Shown piece after piece: positions 42,566-54,479 of a DNA stretch of 64,000 nucleotides. A program made the position numbers and the translations under genes. This DNA comes from Exobasidium rhododendri. Taxonomy: Eukaryota > Basidiomycota > Exobasidiomycetes > Exobasidiales > Exobasidiaceae. Below the pieces are notes generated by a model. It ran no database searches and was not told where the DNA came from. It worked only from the letters and a program-made list of their open reading frames with translations. Within the stretch, counting starts at the first letter, position 1, and each line of letters starts with the position of its first letter. The stretch lies in NCBI GenBank assembly GCA_026210745.1, contig CP110631.1, forward strand, positions 2,046,001-2,110,000. The letters are read 5' to 3'.

Positions 42566-44789
42566 ATGCAACAGAGCACGGTACCTTTGCGTACTACGTT
42601 GCCCCTCTCGGCGAGCACAGAAACTTCAAACACACCCACCACGATCACCGCCGACGAGATCGATGAGAGGGAGATCTTGGAAAAGGTCCTCAAGGAGTCT
42701 GAACGCGAAGCGAGACTGGATCATGTGGCTAGAGCAAGAGAGTGAGTGAATCGGGAGTCGACTTCTGCATGATCGGGTTGGCTCTCCATCCCTATGGACT
42801 ACTAAAGTTTCCCCCGTTTACCGGTACAGCGAAAAAGATCTACAACGGGCGATCGAGCTGTCGGCATATCACAGCGACGAGCAACGACTGCAACAAGCAA
42901 CCGGCTCAGAGACTAGTGTAGATGGAGAAGAAGAAGAGGCAGACTCGGACTCTACGACCGGCTGGACTTCTAGTGAGGAAGAGGAGGAGAGTGAAGAAGA
43001 GGAGGAAAGCGAGGAAGCGAAGCAACTGAGGGCCGCTGAAAGAATTAAGGTGCTAGAAGCTGCAGGTATCCTCGAGTTGGACAATTCGACGGAAGTTCGA
43101 TTGCCCATGCAAGCAGAGGACAAGGTGCTGCGGAGAAAGTCGATGAGAAGACCTAAGCCAGAGCGACCTGATCGAATCATACACAAGCGAAAGGAAAGAC
43201 CAAGTCAGCCTAGCAGACCTCCGCCACTCCCACCGAAAGAAGCAAAGGCGCCAGAGATGGAAATGGAAGATGCATACGATCGATATGTCAAGATGTCTAA
43301 GAAAGTCCAGATGAGCTCACCCACCCCCAATGAACTCAACGGAAACAAGTCACCAAAGTCGGTTGTGACAGTATCGCCGCCCGCTAGTCCAGGCCAGAGT
43401 CCAGGACCAGCTTTTACGTCCACTGGTGGTGGTCTGCTCAACACGATCAAGAGCATGTCTTCTAGGATAGGTGCAAGTAGTCCTGCCGAGCGGAAGACAA
43501 CGCCGGTCATCTCTGGACCAATGGCGATGAGAAACAACAGCCCTAGTGCAATGTCTTCTTCTACCAGTGCGAACTCGATCACAAAGGTGTTGCTGCAAGA
43601 GCAGATTGTAGAGCAAGGCGCTTCCTCTTGGAGCAGTCTGATCGACAGTCGAGCGCTAGCGCAGATGCCGGACATGGAGAGAAACCGTCAGGAGGCCATC
43701 TTCGAGCTGATACGTACCGAGGGTACCCACGTTCGAGACTTACAGATCATCGTCGAAGTCTACTTTAATGCCATGCAAGGTGCTCCCTCCTTTACCTCGA
43801 AAGCACAGACGGTCATTTTCGCCAATGTGGAAGAGGTGCTCCTTGCAGCAGTGTCGCTTCTTTCTGATCTGGAAAGTCGACAAAAGGAGTCAAGACTGTA
43901 TGTGACAAAGATTGGAGACATCCTCGACAATCACATGAAGATGATGCACGTCTACATGCCCTATTGCGTAAATCAATCGCCCGCAAGACAGATTCTCCTG
44001 TCCGAGAGAAGTCGAGTGGCAGAGCTGGACAACATGCTCATCGAGCTGAGGAATTCGCATCCCGCAGCAAGAGGGCTAGACTTGAGCAGCTTCCTGCTAA
44101 TCCCAATGCAGAGGCTAACCAGATACCCTCTCCTCATCTCGCAGATCATCAGATACACCAACACCGAAGCAGATCCAAAGGAAGCCAAGGACCTTCGTAC
44201 AGCTATGCAAACATCCCAGCAGCTTCTTGACAAGACAAACGAAGCGATTCGATCGAGAGAAAGCAACGAAAAGCTCGCAGAGATGTCGCAAAAGTTGAGT
44301 GTCGAAGGAAAGATCAAATTGGACTTGACAAAACCGACTCGTTGCATGGGTGATCGAGTCATCGTCAAGATGGACACGCTCACGAAGCAGAAGAGCGGTC
44401 GAAAGATCGACGTCATTCTATGCTCAGATATCTTGCTGCTGCTGAGCGACGACCGTCTGTACCGCATGCCACTTCCGTTGGAGGAGATTGTCATTCGAGA
44501 GGTGCCCTCAAAGTTGACTGGTAGAGATGACTTGTCCTTTCAGGTGATGCATCAAGGAAGAGAGAAGACGAACTTGCGTTGTTCTTCTGCCAGAGTCTGT
44601 CATGCTTGGATGCACAGTATCGACAGTGCCCGATCAGAGTGTCTGGCCGCTGCGGTGAGTCTGGCCACGTCACACAAAGATCTACTGTGAAGGCTGACCC
44701 TCCTGTCTTGTTTGTCTTTCTCCTGCCTTTAGAACAGGGCATCGAGAGCTCCATTGAACAGATTGAGTACCTCTTCCTCTCTCCGCTGA
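42566..44789 (+). CDS. Rho guanine nucleotide exchange factor (DH-PH) with N-terminal UIM-like motifs
   Basis: Exons 42566-42741, 42830-44654 and 44733-44789 (introns 88 and 78 nt; phases agree) give 685 aa. The N-terminal 40-80 region has EILEKVLKESE and EKDLQRAIELS, the second fitting a ubiquitin-interacting motif. An acidic block and a Ser/Pro-rich linker follow (about 90-265). The DH domain (about 280-480) has RQEAIFELIRTEGTHVRDLQII, SSFLLIPMQRLTRYPLLI (conserved helix) and a TNEAI end. The PH domain (about 500-640) has RKIDVILCSDILLLLSDDRLYRM and ends in CHAWMHSIDSA. DH domains load GTP onto Rho, Rac or Cdc42; the target is not readable. The downstream order after the EH-SH3 gene mimics intersectin-long. 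The ATG at 42566 is the first in this frame, but the frame is open back to 42440. Confidence 0.82.
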
Positions 44790-45221
44790 TCATACTCGTG
44801 CTTGCATCAGAATCTTGGAATACAATATACCCTTTTTTATACTACGGACTGCAAAAGTTTCTCATTCACCATGACAGGAGTTAGCCAGTTTTAACAGGTG
44901 CTCGTCAAACTTGACATGTGCAATGGGAGTCCGAGCCCCTTCTTCTCATCTGCGTGCGCCTCTGATCCTACTTTCTTCATCGCGCTCGGATACCGCGCGA
45001 TCCCCACTCCCCCTTCCGCACTGTCCTCGGAAATGATCCAGTTGACGAGCCATTTAATTCCACAATCTTGATGTATCGATGATGATTGCAGAAGGCAGGG
45101 TGCATGCCAGTCCTGTGGTCCTCAATTGTTGCCGGAGGTTGCCGCTTCCTTCATCGAATATTTCTTCTACCTTCCATACCCTACCAAGTCAATCTTCTCT
45201 TCCCCAGCATACAGCACAACG
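44790..45221. other. intergenic between RhoGEF and Tag1-like gene
   Basis: 432 bp; holds the RhoGEF 3' flank and the promoter of the next gene. No gene was recognised. Confidence 0.55.
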
Positions 45222-48200
45222 ATGGCGACGGGCGGGCATCAGTGGTCCTACGAAAGTGGGCGGAGACAAGGAAATCCACTACTGTCTCCTTTGACGCCCT
45301 TGCCACTATCACCGTTATCGCCATCGAACGTGAAGCGACCCTTGATTAGTCGAGTGCCGACAGACTACAGCAAGGAGAGGAGCAGCCAATTTGGGCCAGA
45401 CGGCTTTGTGCCCGAAGGACACCGTACCGAGCCAGCAGCTGCATCGCTGTGGAACAGGGAAGTACTAGGAAAGAAGGTGTCTTTCTGGTGCCTGTATGTT
45501 TTGCTGCCGATAGGTGTCATCTTCACAGTGATTCTGTTGGTGCCAGTCATGGCTGCCATTGCCAATCATGCGCTACACACAGCCAAGTTTGATATCCAAT
45601 CATCCAACATCACCGGTGCTGGTAATTCTTCTTTCGCTCTGGCCCTTCGTGCGAAAGTGTCAGACACAGGAGTTTTCCCGGCTTCCCTAGAGTTTCACAA
45701 ACCGATCGATGTTTACTGGACCGACCCACAATTGAAGAACAAGACTCACCTCGGTCACTTTGCTATGGCTCGTCTTTCTGCCTCTGGTGGTAATGCCAAA
45801 GTCAACGAAGTGAATTCTGCCTAGCCTGTCCTGTGTTGACTCTTGCTTTGTCACTAATGCACCCACTCCCCTTCCGGTCCCTCTCCTTCTTGTCTTCTCC
45901 CCGGGCAGCTCACAAATTTCAACATCGACGACCAGGCGGCATTCACCCTCTTTGCGAAGAAGCTCGTGTCAACGTCAAACTTCACTTGGCACATTCAATG
46001 CTCAGATGTACGGGTCAAAGCATTCAACTTTCTCCCCGTGTACAAGCCGCTGCAACTGGAGAAGGACATTGTGATTTCAGGATTGAATAACTTGCCCAAC
46101 ATCACGTTGATCGATGTGCAACTACCAGGCGATGATCCTAATGGTGGAATTCAAGTCAGTGCTACCGCGATGATCGTCAATCCTTCGCCATTTGGAATGG
46201 AGATAGGCACGCTCTGCATGGGGCTATACTATGACGACGTCTTTCTCGGCCCAATGAAAGCCACTGGAGTCAATTTGACAGAGTGAGTTGGGAGAAGAAG
46301 GGGAAGGGGGGGAGGGAAACAAGAGCTTCTCGCATTACTCGTAACGATGTTCGTCTGACTCTAGCTTTCCTGGATCCGCAGGGGCAGCAACATCCTTCTC
46401 TTGAACGGCCGTATCCTTCCTCACTACAACAACGCCACAGCGCTCGATCGGCTCGGCGTTCTCTTCACAAATTACATCAATAGCGTCCCATCCACGGTCT
46501 CAATTAAGGGTATTAATGCCACTCGAACTAATGGCGATGTCGTCGGCTGGCTTTCACAGGGGATCTCTTCTTTGACTTCAAGTATTGCCTTTGTTCCCCC
46601 TCAGCAGATCAATCCGATCAAGGGCATCGTGATCCAGGACATCAGTCTTGCTTTCCACAAAGACCGTCCTTGGAGTCCGACTATCTCCTCCAAGCATCTA
46701 CTAGGAACAATCGCCTTGCCCTTTGGCTTTTCTATCGACATCACACAGCTTGCCACACAACTCTCAATCGAGTACGAGGGAGCAACAGTGTCTTCTGTGA
46801 CGGGTAGCTATGCCGCCGCTACTACAAACGTGACAGCGCAGAGCAGTCAGGGAACGTACGGCACGATCGCGCTCACTCTGCCAGCCTCTCCAATGACACT
46901 GCCAAATACTACCGACTCTGCCAAGACGGAACTTGCCAATTTTGAAAAGGCGCTCGTCAATAGCAAAGGTCCTGTAAAATTTGTAGCGCAGGGCTCAGCA
47001 AAGGCACTCACCAACACGCCGATCGGCAAGCTCGTGCTGGACGGCATCAAATTCAACGTCACAAGTGGCCTAATCGGACTCAACGGGCTTCAAACGTACG
47101 CCACCGTCATCAATGCCGTCGATGTCACCGGTGGAACAAGACACGGCATCACTCTTGCCGTCAATCTGACCATGGTCAATCCTTCCAACTTGAAGCTGTC
47201 TGTCGGAGATGTGACGTTTCATCTGATCGTCGGCGGTGCGGTGCTAGGTACAGCGACACTTTACAACACGACGATCAGACCGGGAAGGAACGACTTTGCT
47301 GCCAGTGTACTATTTGACCCCAACAGCCACCCGTCCATCGGCGCTCCGATGCTCAGTGACTTTATCTCTGGGAAGGACACAGAGGTGACCATTGGCGGAT
47401 TTGCAGGCTCGTCTTCCATTCCCTCCCTTGCGCCGTCACTGGAAACGCTTCGCCTAAGCAGCACTCTGCCATCTCTGCACAAGATGCTAGTGACAAAGAC
47501 AGTTCTAGTCATACCAAAGGACATTTCACGCACCGGGATTGCGTATGCATTTGTTCAGATTGCCAATCCGTTTGCCTCTGCCATCGACATTCTGAGAGTG
47601 CAGGCTTCTGCCAACTTTGACAACATGACACTAGGCACTATCAATCAAGACTTGATGGCAAGTAAGAACACGATCCACTCGCCCGGCAAGACGACTTCAC
47701 TGTCGCATGGCGTTCCGATCAAACTCAACCTTGAAGCAGCACATCTGATCCGCTTCATCGAGGCAGCTGCTGACAAGTACAACGTCAGCTTGGGTCCTCT
47801 ACCACCGTTCTTCCAACAAGTCCTTGATCTGAAAGACACAAAATCGTCGGTGACATCCTATCCTGACACGTTTCCTCCTACCTGCCGTTCGGGTAAAGCA
47901 TTCGACATCGACAGTGCCGTCTTGGACCTCTTGAAGCCACTCACAGCCTCGATACCCCTCAATCTGACGCTCAAGATGGGCGAATACACGACGAGTCTGC
48001 AAGCAATACAACAGCCTGTCCCGGTAAAGATGGACAAGACGTCTCTGTATCTGATTGGCCCTGCTGCAGCACCTCTGATCCAACTCATCGTCGATCAATC
48101 AGCCCTGAAAGTCAACCTAGCCAATGCTACCAACTTAGTAGACACCGGCTTTGACGTCAGCATCAGCGGATCACTGCTCACGAAAACACCGGCGGACGCT

Positions 48201-50705
48201 TATATCGAGTTCCCCGACGGAGTCACAGTACAGTATCGAGGAGTCGACATCGCTACTCTGACCTTGTCCCCGTTGTGTGTCCTCGTTCCCGACGGTATAC
48301 CCTCGCTAGCTTCCACAGGTCACCTCAAGATCCTAGAAGAACAGGCCTTTGAAGACTTCTCGGTGGATCTGCTTACGAAGAAGACCTTCGACTGGGTACT
48401 GCATACCACAACTGCGACTGTCCGTACTTTGGGCATCATCTTCTCCAACGTCAATCTGAACAAAACCGTCACCTTGAATGGCCTGAACGGTCTTCCTGGC
48501 TTGAGCATCACCAGCTTCAGCTCACCGGGAGATGCGGCGGGTCTCATCAAGATTGCGGCCACTACGTCGATCAGATCGCAAGCTTCCCTCGGCGTTCAAT
48601 TGGACTACGCAACTTTCGATCTATTCTTTGAAGGCACGCTACTTGGTAGCATCCAGTCAGACAAGCTCTTTCTTGCTGCCCATGCAGTAACCGTGTCATC
48701 TTTCCTGGGTGTGTTGAACAGTCAGGCAAACAGTGAAGTCGGTCTCGCCAAGGTAGGCGTCCTCTTCAGTCGGTACCTTGCCGGTGCAGACACGATTCTG
48801 ACAATCAGAGGTGCGAGTGTCAAGACGAGAGCGAGCGGTATGAGGCAGGTCGGATGGCTTTCCAATTCCCTACAACGATTCTCCACCAATGTGACACTTC
48901 CGGGCAAAGCCCAGCAAGTCTTGCAGTCCATTCAACTGTCAGATCTTACCGTCACCATCGACGATTCAGCGGATGTGAGTGGAGGGAGGATATTCGAGCT
49001 AATTATGGTATCGCTGACTTCTTCCATTCCTTGACCTTGTCTTCCTGCTCTCTAGCCGAACTTGGTCATTGTCGACAACAAGCAGACGATTTCTACGTTT
49101 GCAAATCCATTTGGATTCCACCTGCAGCCTCTCCAAGTGAAGCCCTCGATCGTAATCATTTATAATGGCGTTCGAACAGCCAATTTGACGCTGTCCACAC
49201 TGACGACTGTCCAGGGCGGCACGTCAAGCGGTCCAAAAGATGTCCAGAAGTTGGCGTTCGGCTTTCAGCAGCAGACACTAGTAGCGCTGGACAGAGTGTC
49301 TTTCGACAGCTTCCTCTCTGCAATGGCAAACACAAACAGCACCACATTCACCCTGACTGGGTCGACGGATGTTGTGGCCAAGACTCAGGTGGGGAATGTA
49401 GCCATCAGCGGAGTCAAATTCACTCTCTCGACATCGATGAAGGGGATTAATTCATTCGGCGGAGTGGGACCGGTCAGCAGCGTGGTAGTGAATGACCCTC
49501 GACCAGAGTATCTTGGAATACAGCTACTGACTGAGCTCGACAACCCAAGTACTGTCAGCATCATCACCGATCACGTCTCTCTCCCGGTGTACGGAGCTCT
49601 CGACATGACGTACATGGGACTGGCCGTGATACCGAGCTTGAGCCTGTTCCCGGGCAAAAATCTAGTGCCAACGACATTCCAGCTCTACATCTCCAACAAC
49701 GACACAAAGGTGCAGAACATCCTCACTGCCTTCATCCAGCCGAGAGATTTCAAGACAGCCGGCTTAGCCAACAAGATTCCCCTTGTGATCCAGGGAAACC
49801 TCCTACCGACTGGTGTGTCAGTTTCGCCGTACCCACCTTTGCAAGAAGCCATGTCAAACGTAAGACTAGAAAGCAGCTTGGTCGGACTAGGTGCTCGAAT
49901 CGTCGTCAATGTTCGAGTGTACATCCCACTGGCACTGGTCGTGCAGGCACTCGGTGGAATACTGAACCCGACAGCAGCAAATGCGTCCGTCTATGCGTAC
50001 GGATACATAGATGCAGTCAACGACCTGCCTGTACAGCTCGAATTCGTCCAGCTGGACACCAGCGTGTCAAATACAAAGGATCCAAGTCAAGGTGTCTACA
50101 GCAGGCTTTCCCATACCTTCACAAAGGAGGATCCTTTCATCCTACCTGCAGCTGACGTCAAAGGCCAACCTTCTGTACCGTTCACTACCTCACCGATGAT
50201 TCCGCACATGCTGCTCACAAAGGGACTCTTGGGCTCTCTCTCCCTTGTCCCGAATAATGTCGATACGAGTAACGTAGTGCAAGCCAATCTGGTAGGTCCC
50301 AATGGCACCTTCTTTTTGCCTGGATTGCACTACAAGGAGAACGACGTCAACACCACCTACTACATCACAAACAACACAAGTGGGGACAACGGTGGGCTAG
50401 AGTTGAATCAAGTAGTGGGGGGACTGAAAGGCTTGCTCAGTCTGCTAGATGGGGAGACGCTCACATCTATGCTCGGTAATCTGACGGATTTAAATCCATC
50501 AAATCCAGGATCGATCACGAACACGCTGAGTGGACTCGGCCAAGGGATTGCGAGCGTCTTCACTGGGAAGGGTGCGAACGGGACTACGGCAGCCGCATCA
50601 ACTGGCAGCAATGCAATGTCCACAAGAGAGCTGGCGTTGTCTCCATCAAGCCCTATCCATGTCATTCCCATCGCTCATCGACGAAGAAAAGCGCTGTCAT
50701 TCTAG
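45222..50705 (+). CDS. TAG1: Tag1-like vacuolar membrane protein with tandem DUF3712 modules
   Basis: Exons 45222-45809, 45909-46282, 46382-48974 and 49056-50705 (introns 99, 99 and 81 nt; phases agree) give 1734 aa. A 90-residue Ser/Pro-rich cytosolic tail precedes one strong transmembrane span (FWCLYVLLPIGVIFTVILLVPVMAAI region, about residues 92-115). About 1600 residues of beta-rich sequence follow, with many Asn-X-Ser/Thr sites, so that part should face the vacuole lumen or outside. At least four DUF3712-type (LEA-like) modules can be seen by recurring FxxxPxxIPLxLxGxL/V and NPT-like signatures (for example around 46.5-47.1, 47.1-47.6, 48.2-48.9 and 49.2-50.3 kb). Yeast Tag1 is a vacuolar transmembrane protein that ends autophagy after long starvation; this one is longer, so orthology is tentative. 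Confidence 0.7.
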
Positions 50706-51188
50706 AGGGATACCTCCTCGTCGTTGGCCGTACGTTCGTGTGGGACCCCTCTCTTCCCACTCCCTTCTGCTTTGTCTACCCAAATTTCCTATTACCGGCG
50801 ACCGGTGAAGTAGCCGATACGCATGATGCCCTCCTCCACAATCTTCTGTCCTCTTTGTCCAAAATTTGCTGTACACATATATATCGCTGCTTTTAATTTT
50901 TTCCTTCCCCTCGCTCGCTTTCACTTTATCGCAGAAATCTCTGAAGCAATGGCATGGCATCCCACCAAAGAACACCGGTAATAATGAAATTGAATTTCAA
51001 CTTCACTTTCAACTCGGAGATTTTGACGGGTTTTTTTTAATCAAATCCTTTAGTTCCCAACAGTGCGTCGTCCCCCACTGACGCTTTTCAGATCTCTTAA
51101 GTACTCGCAGCTCAGCGGGAGAGATGTAATCGGGTCCTCGTTGATATTTATCTGCAGTACACATAGCACAGTACACGACGACGACATC
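50706..51188. other. intergenic between Tag1-like and SDR genes
   Basis: 483 bp; AT-rich patches at about 50870-50905 and a T-run at about 51031. Holds the 3' flank and the promoter. No gene was found. Confidence 0.55.
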
Positions 51189-52283
51189 ATGGCAGCTAGC
51201 AGATTCCAGGCTTCAGATATTCCCGAGCTGCAGGGAAAGGTGGCCATCGTGACGGGTGGGAATGGTGGAATAGGGAAAGAGACCGTTCGGCAGCTTGCTC
51301 ATCATGGTGCAAAGGTCTACATGGCTTCCAGAACAGAGTCAAAGGCACAAGCTGCCATCAAGGAGCTGAATGAGGCTGCAGGAAAGTCACTGGACGTTCA
51401 TTTCATAAACATTGATCTCATGGACCTTAGTTCCGCGAAGAGATGTGCGGAACAATTCCTATCCGAGGAGACTCGACTGGATATTCTAGTCACTAATGCC
51501 GGTGTCATGGCGGCACCCTACAAGCTGACCGATGACGGGATTGAACAGACTTTCCAGGTAAATCACCTCACTCATTTTGCCCTCTTCCAACTACTGGCAC
51601 CTGTCATGGCAAAGACTGGAAAAGACAGTGGCCACCCTTCTCGATTGATCAATCTTTCCTCCTTTGCCGTGAGTTGTGTGAATTTTGTTCTACCCTTTTG
51701 CAACTTGTCTAAACACAGTAATACTCTCATCGTCCATTCGCTCTGAAAGCACAACTTCCTCACCTACAATCCTGCCATCTCACCTGACTTCACGAGCAAG
51801 GCAGCAATCAATCGAGGAATGGGGCCCAGTCAATTGGGAAAGTACATGAGATACAGCCAAGCCAAGCTGTCTGCTATCCTCTTCTCTCGACAAGTGAACA
51901 AACAATACTCACCTCAAGAGATCCGATCTTCGGCTGTGCATCCTGGTTTTGTTGCAAGTAACCTCTATGACAACACACCCTTGAAAGCACTTGCTCCTCG
52001 CATCTTCATCAAGACGTCTGATGGCGCTTTGTCTTCCCTCTATTGTGCCACTTCCGAAGTGGTCGAGACCGAAGGCTCATGGTGTGTATCATACCATCGG
52101 GGTGAAGGTCTTGCATGTATCGCTCACTGCCCTTTCCCTCTTCACTCCCTCATTTCTACGATCAGGGACATTTATCGAGGTGACTACGGCTTGCCGCAAC
52201 ACGACACTGCATACAGCAAGGATCCAGAGCTGCAGAAGGACCTCTGGACTCTCAGTGAGGCTCTCACTCGTGCACATCTGTAA
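51189..52283 (+). CDS. short-chain dehydrogenase/reductase, retinol-dehydrogenase-like
   Basis: Exons 51189-51668, 51750-52081 and 52166-52283 (introns 81 and 84 nt) give 309 aa. Classical SDR motifs: TGGNGGIG cofactor loop (residues 22-29), VTNAG at about 105 and the catalytic YSQAK (Tyr about 195, Lys about 199). No signal peptide or membrane anchor. It resembles fungal WW-domain-oxidoreductase or retinol-dehydrogenase-like SDRs, with the NADP-type Arg after beta-2 (ASRTESKA) suggesting NADP(H). The substrate is unknown. The gene ends 118 bp before the left end of the transposon-like element. Confidence 0.85.
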
Positions 52284-52401
52284 TGCAGCATCTCTTATCA
52301 ATGCCATGAGTTATTGTGTTGGAGTCCAAGTCCAGCCTTGACTTTGAAATGTACATGTACATCCTTCCATACCCTCCTCGCTTGATTTTGATTCCCATCT
52401 A

Positions 52402-52805
52402 CCATGCGCTACTACTATTAAATACACGTGGGTTTTTTGACCACTATCGAATACGCCGTGTACGACATGCTGTATCACCATGACTGGCCTCCCCATGTAA
52501 AATAGGATCTAATGAAATAAAATTGTATGAAGATTCTGAACCAACTTGTCTGAAGCAAAAAGTGTAAAACATGCCGTTTTGAGTGAGCTGCTCTAAGTGT
52601 GAAATTTTATTAGGCCCTAAAAAACCAGTCAAAAAGTCCCGGGAACGCGAACACCATACACGGTGTATCAATGGCAATAACGGTACTACCATAACGTTGT
52701 TCAATGAGCTCGAGACTTTGATACAATGTAGAAAAGTACAGTATTATATATATGAGATGTGAAAAAAAATGAGACAATACATATGAAAGAGAGGAGATAT
52801 AGAGG
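52402..52805 (+). repeat. left arm of about 404-bp inverted repeat
   Basis: Pairs with 54064-54469 in reverse complement. Long blocks agree with only scattered mismatches; for example the block following GACCACTAT at 52439 matches over about 45 bases with one difference. It marks the homologous end of two oppositely oriented copies. Confidence 0.85.
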
Positions 52806-53759
52806 TATCGAGCCACTACGCCAGAAGGGTCAATACTACAAAAAAAGTCATGGTCACGGTACAGGATTTACGCGAATCTAGCTCTACTGCCTCCGCGCAA
52901 GAGCTGCAAGCTCCAGTAAGTTGAGTGGATCATTAGTAGTATCATATCTAGCACTCTATTCATTTATAATGACCGTTTGTTCTCAATAAGGGTGTGTCGG
53001 CACACATTTCTCAACTTCACTTTAACTGACCCCCAAAAACAGACTCGACTTCAATTATCTCCTTCTTTTGTCACTATGATATATTTTAGGACTTAATAAA
53101 TGTTTTAGCTGTATATCATAGCAATGTATGCTAGTAATACTATCTGCCCTAAAAGAGCCTGTAGATCACGCAAATGAGCTTTGTAGATGGTAAAATGATC
53201 AAATTTGGGTCATTATGGCAGTTTCACGGTCCTAAAATGACCCAATTTTGCTATCTTATCTGATAGACGTCGTGTTGAGTTCATACTCTACAGTTATGTC
53301 CGGAATTAGTAGGAAAAGGGATTCAATGCTTAAAAACGACCAATTATTAATCATACTGACAAGTAAACGGCCTTTGTAGCTTTTCAAGGCCATTTTCAAT
53401 GGTGTACCCGATCAGCATGATTCTGGAATCAATACACAATAAAATAAGTTTTGAACTTAATAGAAGTTGTTCATTACTATCTTCTATATCGTTTCCTGCT
53501 TTTAAATTTGTACATTATTAATGAGAATATGCTACAAAGCAAGATACCGCTGACACCATGGTGCAAAATTTCTAAAAAATGATGGCGTAGTGCGTATTTC
53601 TCAGTGATAGCTTTTTGGACGCGCACAAAACCAACACACCATCTTCTCTTATAGGAAAACTTCATCAAATTCCATGAGAGCGTCTATTTTACATAGGGAG
53701 AGTGATCCGATAGGAGTGCATGGTCATGCCTGCAACGTCAGAGGGCGCAAATAGGGGCC

Positions 53760-53890
53760 AGGAGAGCGTCAATCGGGTGTTTTCACGTTCCCGAAATCAC
53801 GTGTATTTAATAGTAGTACCATGCGCTACCACTAGTAAATACACGTGATTTCGGGAACGTGAACGACGCCCGATTGACGCTCTCCCTGCC
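53760..53890. repeat. central near-palindrome at the A/B junction
   Basis: The two copies meet end to end here. Reading outward from 53817/53819 in both directions gives the same terminal repeat plus about 40-60 bp of subterminal sequence (ATTTCGGGAACGTGA, then CCCGATTGACGCTCTCC), so the segment can fold back on itself. Confidence 0.85.
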
Positions 53891-54469
53891 CCTTTTTGAG
53901 CCATTTCTGTACATAGATGAGTATTATAGCATGCATTCCATCCACACCCAAGAGATTGAGAGATGAGAAGCATTTTGTGAGGTACTTGTCCTATGATCGA
54001 AATTGTTCTGTCTGTGCCAGAATCGCGTGAAAAGTGACCACTATTGAATACACCGACGCCATCAACCCCTATATCTCTTCTCTTTCATATGTATCTTCTC
54101 ATTTTTTTTTACACCTCATATATATAATACTATACTTTTCTACATTGTATCAAAGTCTCGAGCTCATTGAGCGACGTTATGGTAGTACTGTCGTTGCCAT
54201 TGATACACCGTGTATGGTGTTCGCGTTCCCGGGACTTTTTGACTGGTTTTTTAGGGCCTAATCAAATTTCACACTTAGAGCAGCTCACTCAAAACGGCAT
54301 GTTTCACACTTTTTGTTTCAGACAAGTTTGTTCAAAATTTTCATACAATTCTATTCCATTAGGAGCTATTCTACATTGGACATGCGGTCATGGTGATACA
54401 GCATGTCGTACACGGCGTATTCAATAGTGGTCGAAAAACGCACGTGTATTTACTAGTGGTAGCGCATGG
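53819..54469 (-). mobile_element. TIR element B (651 bp), internally deleted relative nested in element A
   Basis: It has perfect 29-bp terminal inverted repeats (53819-53847 and 54441-54469) that differ from element A at two bases. TA lies on both sides (53817-53818 and 54470-54471). It sits in inverted orientation: its left 70-90 bp match the right end of A, and its right 400 bp match the left end of A (52402-52805). Much of the interior of A is absent, so B is a deletion derivative of the same family. No coding capacity was seen. Confidence 0.8.
54064..54469 (-). repeat. right arm of about 404-bp inverted repeat
   Basis: Reverse complement of 52402-52805; belongs to element B. The pairing stops at GATATAGGGG/GATATAGAGG, beyond which the two copies are unrelated. 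Confidence 0.85.
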
Positions 54470-54479
54470 TAGCGCATGG

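Larger units (their letters stand above)
52402..54479 (+). mobile_element. TIR element A (about 1.43 kb without the insert), TA-flanked, split by element B
   Basis: The ends are perfect 29-bp terminal inverted repeats that start CCATGCGCT and end CACGTG (left 52402-52430). The right copy is split: 53798-53818 plus 54472-54479. TA dinucleotides flank the whole (52400-52401 and 54480-54481), the target-site duplication of the IS630-Tc1-mariner group. Removing element B (53819-54469 and one TA) restores the right repeat exactly. The interior is visibly AT-rich, and I see no transposase: the best open frames are 60-90 codons without recognised motifs, so it is non-autonomous (MITE-like) or decayed. 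It lies between the SDR gene and MDN1. Confidence 0.8.

Noticed and set aside
53477-53668. basic 63-codon minus-strand frame inside element A as a transposase remnant
   Set aside because: Too short, and no DDE or helix-turn-helix motif is recognisable.
52401-53827. ACCATGCGCT as a 10-bp direct target-site duplication around element A
   Set aside because: It looks like one at first, but the same bases belong to the 29-bp terminal repeats; the TA reading explains both elements and restores the split repeat exactly.
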